A stretch of 64,000 nt of DNA, taken from NCBI GenBank assembly GCA_002702065.1, contig NZXX01000009.1, forward strand, positions 558,001-622,000, written 5' to 3'. The stretch is from Anaerolineaceae bacterium (GTDB lineage Bacteria > Chloroflexota > Anaerolineae > Aggregatilineales > Phototrophicaceae). Each line of letters opens with the position of its first letter. Positions within the stretch are counted from its first letter, which is position 1. The translations under genes were made by a program, and so were the position numbers. The notes beneath the pieces were generated by a model, which saw nothing but the letters and a program-made list of their open reading frames with translations, did not search any database and was not told the DNA's origin. This document shows positions 59,748-64,000 of this stretch, in pieces.

Positions 59748-60251
59748 TCACTCTACCAGTTGGAGGATATACTCTTCAACGTCCTCACCCCGCGCATGCG
59801 CAAACCCCCTGTCATCGCCAATGATGCGGAAACCACATTTCTCCAGCACCCGCAGCGACCCGGCATTGTCCTTGACAGCGCGAGCATACAGCGGGCGTGT
59901 GGTCTCGTCGTATTGCAAAAACTGCGCGAGTGCCTGGGTCGCCACACCTTTACCCCAATAATCACGCCCCACCCAGTAGCCAACGGTGCGTTTGCCGAAC
60001 AACTCAAAACCGAGGATATGCCCGGCGACCTGCTGGTCATACAGGATCGTTCGGGCGAGGTTCATGCGGTCGTTCAGGATATGGTTCCAGTGCGCCAGAT
60101 ACCCGCTGCGGTCGGCGGCATCGGCAGGCGCAAAAGCAGCCATATGCCGCGCCACCGGGTCTTGCTGGTGCTCGAAAAAGATTGGCACATCAGCCGCCGT
60201 GGCCGCACGCAGCAACACCCGTTGTACAAGCTGGTTGTTTTCCGGTTGCAT
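59748..60251 (-). CDS. GNAT family N-acetyltransferase
   Basis: About 167 residues of the RimJ/RimL-like GNAT type. VLLRAATAADVPIFFEHQQDP is the first strand-helix, FGKRTVGYWVGRDYWGKGVAT holds the acetyl-CoA loop (a GxGxA/G-like pattern), and ARAVKDNAGSLRVLEKCGF closes the fold. Substrate unknown. The start at 60251 avoids overlap with the upstream propeller gene; an earlier Met adds fourteen residues that would overlap it. Confidence 0.88.
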   Translation of the reverse strand: MQPENNQLVQRVLLRAATAADVPIFFEHQQDPVARHMAAFAPADAADRSGYLAHWNHILNDRMNLARTILYDQQVAGHILGFELFGKRTVGYWVGRDYWGKGVATQALAQFLQYDETTRPLYARAVKDNAGSLRVLEKCGFRIIGDDRGFAHARGEDVEEYILQLVE

Positions 60252-60264
60252 GGTTCCGTCCTCG

Positions 60265-61488
60265 TCAGGCTGCCGGGAAGGGCGGTAAATCAACCGGTGA
60301 AGCTACCGGAGTCGCACTGGCGAATTCCCAGCCGGGGTCGTCTGCCTGCCACAACACCGTGTTCTGTTCACCGATCAGACTCAGTGTAAAGCTCTGCTGG
60401 GTGAAATCAGCGCTAAATGCCAGTTCAAAAAGCACCGCACCGCCGGGCGCACCCGCCAGCTGCGAAAACGTCGTGCCTGCTGCCAGTTCGCTGACAGCGC
60501 CGTCACGTCCCAGGGCGATCCACCGGCTTTGCTGCTGGCCGGGATTCTCGGCGTCAAAGGTCGACAGCAGCAGTACGCCAAGCTGCACGCCACCGTTGAT
60601 GAACTGGGTATTCACCAGCACCCATTCGCCGTTCTGGTAAATCACTTTTTCCACACCGCCCCGATCCGCCAGTTTGACGACATTAAAGGTCGGGATCGGC
60701 CCGCCCGGTGTGCTGGCTGGCAAATTCGGGTCGTTATCCAGCCATACCAGTTCGCCGGTCGCGGCCAGAAACGACACGCCGGACTTGCCCCACCGACCTG
60801 TGGTATCCAGTTGAAGTGTGCCAGCACCCGGCTGCCAGATGAACGCGTTCCATTCCGGCGCGCCACCAATGCCCCAGGGCACTTCGGCAAAAATTACCTG
60901 GCTTCCATCGAAGTAACGGACATCGGGCAGCATCGCCACATTCGGTGCCACCCCTGCCGCACCTACCACCGGGCTTTCGCTGTTCAGTTCGGCCACAATG
61001 CTGCTGCTGGCCACATCGACCACCGCCAGCCGCCAGATGGGACCGGATGTATCCATATCAGGTGCGTTCGGATAGTAGCGCACCACGCTCACCGCCACCT
61101 GTGAGGCATCCGCATTAAACCCGCTGCGCGTCACCCGGCAGCCGATACTGCCCCCCAATGGCAGCTCCATGATATTGGCCCCGGCGGCGAGATCGCGCAC
61201 CACGACGACCGTATCCCCCTGCGGTGAATCCGGGTTGGCGCGGTTGGCGCAATAAGCCACGCGGCTGCCATCCGGCGAAAAGGCCATGTCCTGCCCGCCC
61301 AGAAAGACATTCGGGCCGACCCCCAGATCGAACATAGTCGACGAACCATCCATGCCGACCCGCAAAAGCTGGCGCGTGATTCCGTTATAAAGGAAGGCAT
61401 ACCAGTTGTCAGCAGACTGGGCCTGTGCGGGCAGAACCGCTGACCAGACGACGGTGATGGCGATGACCGTAGCGAGCTTTTTAAGCAT
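60265..61488 (-). CDS. Secreted TolB/WD40-like beta-propeller protein
   Basis: About 407 residues with a signal peptide ending near AQAQS. The mature part has several propeller-like blades, the clearest being DMAFSPDGSRVAYCANR and RSGFNADASQVAVSV, and ends with a Pro-rich tail. There is no lipobox, so it is secreted rather than lipid-anchored, unlike the larger propeller at 19421-21481. Function is unknown; propellers usually bind protein partners. The second of two adjacent ATG codons is taken, five bases after GGAG. Confidence 0.8.
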   Translation of the reverse strand: MLKKLATVIAITVVWSAVLPAQAQSADNWYAFLYNGITRQLLRVGMDGSSTMFDLGVGPNVFLGGQDMAFSPDGSRVAYCANRANPDSPQGDTVVVVRDLAAGANIMELPLGGSIGCRVTRSGFNADASQVAVSVVRYYPNAPDMDTSGPIWRLAVVDVASSSIVAELNSESPVVGAAGVAPNVAMLPDVRYFDGSQVIFAEVPWGIGGAPEWNAFIWQPGAGTLQLDTTGRWGKSGVSFLAATGELVWLDNDPNLPASTPGGPIPTFNVVKLADRGGVEKVIYQNGEWVLVNTQFINGGVQLGVLLLSTFDAENPGQQQSRWIALGRDGAVSELAAGTTFSQLAGAPGGAVLFELAFSADFTQQSFTLSLIGEQNTVLWQADDPGWEFASATPVASPVDLPPFPAA

Positions 61489-61654
61489 CATAGCTCCTTT
61501 CGTCGAAGTGCCGGATACAATCGTGATTCTACCAGTAAATCATCTTTGGCGATAAACGTCTGCCCACTGGCTGACCGGTGCCGCCAGGCCCCTCCCTGGA
61601 TATAAAATTGCTGTTATACTTTGAGAACATCTCAATGGGGGAAGGGCTAAAATC

Positions 61655-62032
61655 ATGGATTACGTAACGACTATCCGTTTGCTTGTGCGCGAAACCAAAA
61701 AACCGCTGAAGGATGTGCGGGTCGAGCTGTTTGACCGTGACGAACACTCACCCGACGATTCACTGGGGGTAGCACAGACGAACGCCTTTGGCGAGGCCAC
61801 CTTCAAGTACAAAACGCGTGATTTTGCGGATAACCTGACCGGTAATGATGACGAGGCGATCAAGCTGCGCGGCAGCCGTGATTCCGTGCCGGACCTGTAT
61901 CCGGTCGTTTACAACCGGCGCGGCGAGGTTATTCTGAGCAAACGGGACGAGGCGACCCACAACAATGCTGTGCTCAATATGCTGGTGCTGATTGACGAGC
62001 AAGTGGCCCGTAATCACGCCTTATTGGACTGA
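61655..62032 (+). CDS. Small beta-sandwich-like hypothetical protein
   Basis: A 125-residue protein with alternating strands resembling a transthyretin-like or carboxypeptidase-regulatory-like sandwich: IRLLVRETKKPLKDVRVELFDRD, then LGVAQTNAFGEATFKYKT. An acidic stretch DRDEHSPDDSLG could bind calcium, by analogy only. There is no signal peptide. GGGGGAAGGG lies upstream of the ATG. It precedes a GNAT gene by twelve bases, so they are probably co-transcribed. Function unknown. Confidence 0.65.
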   Translation: MDYVTTIRLLVRETKKPLKDVRVELFDRDEHSPDDSLGVAQTNAFGEATFKYKTRDFADNLTGNDDEAIKLRGSRDSVPDLYPVVYNRRGEVILSKRDEATHNNAVLNMLVLIDEQVARNHALLD

Positions 62033-62044
62033 GCCATCCGCACC

Positions 62045-62638
62045 ATGTTTCATCTGGAGATCAGCCCGGAACTGGAACTGCGCCTGTTGACAGAAGGGCA
62101 CAGCCAGTTGTTGTTCGAATTGATCGAACGCAACCGTGCTTATCTGCGGGGCTGGCTGCCCTGGGTGGATGGGGCGCGCACCCTGGACAACACCCGGCGG
62201 CTGATCCGCGCCAGCCTGCGCCAGCATGCCCGTAATGAGGGGATGAACGTGGGTATCTGGTATCATAATCAGCTGGTGGGCGTGGTCAGTTACAATTATA
62301 TTGACCATGTCCGGCGGTTTACCGAACTGGGTTACTGGCTGGATGAAGCCCACCAGGGAAACGGCATCATGACCACTGTCTGCCGAGCCATGACCAACGA
62401 TGCGTTCGGTCGGCTGAAACTCGACCGGGTTGAAATCCGCTGTGCCGTCACCAACCAGCGCAGCCGGGCGATCCCGGAGCGGCTGGGCTATACCATTGAT
62501 GGCACCAGCGCACAGCTGGACTGGACATCCGATCATTATATTGAAACGGTCGTCTACAGTATGTCGGCGACACAGTGGCAGCTACAGGAGGCAAACACAG
62601 CACATGACAGCGCGAATCGTCGTCGTCGGCAGCTTTAA
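62045..62638 (+). CDS. GNAT family acetyltransferase (RimL-like)
   Basis: A 197-residue enzyme of the RimL/YdaF type: LELRLLTEGHSQLLFELI, then YLRGWLPWVDGA, the acetyl-CoA strand ELGYWLDEAHQGNGIMTT with the conserved Q-G-N-G-I loop, and RVEIRCAVTNQRSRAIPERLGY. These acetylate ribosomal protein N-termini or small amines. The C-terminal 20 residues (NTAHDSANRRRRQL at the end) are encoded within the overlap with the ribokinase gene (35 bases) and may be of little function. Confidence 0.88.
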   Translation: MFHLEISPELELRLLTEGHSQLLFELIERNRAYLRGWLPWVDGARTLDNTRRLIRASLRQHARNEGMNVGIWYHNQLVGVVSYNYIDHVRRFTELGYWLDEAHQGNGIMTTVCRAMTNDAFGRLKLDRVEIRCAVTNQRSRAIPERLGYTIDGTSAQLDWTSDHYIETVVYSMSATQWQLQEANTAHDSANRRRRQL

Positions 62639-63503
62639 CATGGACCTGACCACCTATATGGAACGTCTGCCACGCCCCGGAGAAACCGTCCACGGTCGCA
62701 AATTTGTGACCGGGCCGGGCGGCAAAGGCTCGAATCAGGCTGTTGCAGCGGCTCGTCTGGGCGCGACTGTGACCTTTGTCGGGCGGGTCGGTACGGATTC
62801 ATTTGGCGATACGGCCATTCAGACCTGGCAATCCGAAGGCATTAACACCGCCTATGTGGTGCGCGACCCGGAAAACGCAACCGGTGTCGCCCCGATTTGG
62901 GTGGATGATGAAGGCGAAAACTCCATCGTCGTGGCGCTGGGGGCCAATCTGGCGCTGAGCAAGGGGGATGTCGAGGCCGCCCGCGAGGAAATCGCCCAGG
63001 CGGATGTCCTGATCGTACAGTTGGAGATCGATCTGGATACGGTCGCCCACGCGCTGCTGGTCGCCAAGGACCATGACGTCACCACCATCCTCAACCCGGC
63101 CCCGGCGGCGCACCTGCCCGAAAGCACGCTGGCGCTGGCGGACTTCCTCACACCCAATGAAACCGAGCTGCAAACGCTCTACGACGATGTGCCGGATGAC
63201 CTGCGCCAACTGGTCCAGGCAGGCGGCCCCACACTGGTGATGACTGCCGGATCGCGCGGCGCGGTGTGGGCAACCGAATCCGACAGTGGCGAAGTGCCTA
63301 CCTATAAAGTCGATGTAGTCGATACCACCGGCGCGGGCGATGCCTTCAACGCCGGGCTTGCGGTAGCACTGGCGGAGGGCAAACCGCTGGCCGAAGCGAT
63401 TGCCTTTGCCAACGCGACCGCGGCCATGTGTGTGACCCGACCGGGCACCGCCCCCAGCATGCCCCAGCGGCGCGAGGTCGAGGCATTGATGCAGCAGACG
63501 TAA
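62604..63503 (+). CDS. rbsK: Ribokinase
   Basis: A 299-residue PfkB-family sugar kinase. IVVVGSFNMDLT, followed by GGKGSNQAVAAARLGA, is the ribokinase N-terminal signature. DTTGAGDAFNAG near the C-terminus contains the catalytic Asp and anion hole. The GSFNMD and GGKGSNQA forms indicate ribokinase rather than fructokinase, although deoxyribose or other pentoses are possible. The start at 62604 has AGGAGG twelve bases upstream and lies 35 bases inside the GNAT gene. No ribose transporter is next to it here. Confidence 0.9.
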   Translation: MTARIVVVGSFNMDLTTYMERLPRPGETVHGRKFVTGPGGKGSNQAVAAARLGATVTFVGRVGTDSFGDTAIQTWQSEGINTAYVVRDPENATGVAPIWVDDEGENSIVVALGANLALSKGDVEAAREEIAQADVLIVQLEIDLDTVAHALLVAKDHDVTTILNPAPAAHLPESTLALADFLTPNETELQTLYDDVPDDLRQLVQAGGPTLVMTAGSRGAVWATESDSGEVPTYKVDVVDTTGAGDAFNAGLAVALAEGKPLAEAIAFANATAAMCVTRPGTAPSMPQRREVEALMQQT

Positions 63504-63652
63504 TCTGCCCTGTCTCAAGCAGCAGTATGCACCGCGATCATTCATCAGCTCGCAGATGTTACAATGTCTGCACATGCCGCCGCGAAAATTGACAGAGTAA
63601 ACTGCATTTTCTATACTCCAAACTGTATGCACTTGCTTTCAGGAGAGAAAAC

Positions 63653-64000
63653 GTGCGGCGCTTCCTGATTTTCGTCCTTACGCTGCTGATCGGCGGCGCG
63701 GTGGTCCTGGCGCAGAACGACAGCCCTCCGCAGCCCGGTGATCCGCCTGTGGCAGCACTGATCACGGTGGGGCCGCCGGACGCCGTTGGCACGGTAACCA
63801 TTACCGGGGCAACCGGGGCGGTTTTCCCCAGCGCGCAGGTCGCCGTGCGTAACCTTTATACCGGGGATGTCGCCTATGCTCAGGCCGGTGTGACCGGCAC
63901 CTTTGAAGCGCGCCTGTTCGGGCCGGGCAACACGCCCTTCTGGATCAGCCCCGCCGACAACATCCCGAACAACGTTCGTAACCAGCCGGGTTCGCTGCCG
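63653..64000 (+). CDS. Secreted protein with Ig/regulatory-like beta domain (partial)
   Basis: Starts at GTG with AGGAGAG six bases upstream and runs off the window. A signal peptide (MRRFLIFVLTLLIGGAVVLAQ) is followed by a Pro-rich stretch and a beta-strand pattern GTVTITGATGAVFPSAQVAV, then VTGTFEARLFGPGNTPFWIS, resembling Ig-like or carboxypeptidase-regulatory-like repeats of surface proteins. 116 residues are visible. It is probably a cell-surface or secreted protein; nothing more can be said. Confidence 0.7.
   Translation, partial: MRRFLIFVLTLLIGGAVVLAQNDSPPQPGDPPVAALITVGPPDAVGTVTITGATGAVFPSAQVAVRNLYTGDVAYAQAGVTGTFEARLFGPGNTPFWISPADNIPNNVRNQPGSLP

Overview
The window looks like a chromosome segment from a member of the phylum Chloroflexota, probably an Anaerolineae-type lineage. 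This is inferred from gene character, not from a marker gene. Signs are secreted lipoproteins with long Thr/Pro linkers, TolB-like propellers with SH3 tails, a fasciclin domain, many GAF/PAS histidine kinases, TIR-TPR proteins, Uma2-family nucleases and an ECF41 sigma factor. The DNA is GC-rich except for one AT-rich two-gene island (about 26.5-28.0 kb). I see no rRNA, tRNA, CRISPR array, transposase or prophage. The first and last genes run off the window edges.

Layout. 0-9.2 kb: a prokaryotic ionotropic glutamate receptor-like channel, a lipoprotein, a site-2 protease, an OmpR-type regulator, a sugar isomerase-like protein, a methyltransferase and a GT39-like membrane glycosyltransferase. 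9.2-13.9 kb: an accessory cluster of two paralogous TIR-TPR proteins, each behind an almost identical TTGACA-N18-GATAAT promoter, enclosing a small helical protein plus HNH nuclease pair and a Uma2 nuclease. 14.0-22.6 kb: a response regulator/histidine kinase pair, QueF, a secreted SH3/M15-like protein, a GNAT enzyme, a large propeller lipoprotein and a GliT-like flavoprotein. 22.6-28.0 kb: a decayed small gene, a second helical-protein/HNH pair, ClpB, and the AT-rich island encoding a DUF5343-like protein and a protein with a HEPN-like R-x5-H motif. 28.0-38.0 kb: a bifunctional penicillin-binding protein, a PatB-type lyase, a toroid-like protein, recN, a B-box membrane protein and nadK.

38.0-43.2 kb is a phosphate uptake operon, pstS-pstC-pstA-pstB. 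PstS carries an N-terminal fasciclin domain, and PstC and PstA both have large extra extracytoplasmic insertions. 11-bp-phased TTAA boxes of PhoP-box type lie upstream of pstS, with a less regular set upstream of pstC. phoU and the phosphate two-component pair are not in the window. 43.2-50.1 kb: a run of minus-strand housekeeping enzymes (Nudix, Uma2, nitrilase, a shikimate kinase-like protein lacking its P-loop lysine, HAD, SDR, TPR protein) and mutY. 50.2-59.1 kb: a CHASE4 histidine kinase with a single-domain regulator, a DUF2268-like protease, an MFS exporter, an ECF41 sigma factor beside its probable target (an NDH-2-like oxidoreductase with a TGTCACA-N16-CGTC promoter), and a PAS-GAF kinase. 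59.1-64 kb: an FKBP isomerase, two GNAT enzymes, a secreted propeller, a small beta-sandwich-like protein, ribokinase and the start of a secreted protein.

The strongest candidates for undescribed biology are the twice-occurring helical-protein/HNH pair, the TIR-TPR cluster with duplicated promoters, the AT-rich DUF5343/HEPN-like pair, and the FAS1-PstS fusion with its enlarged permease loops.
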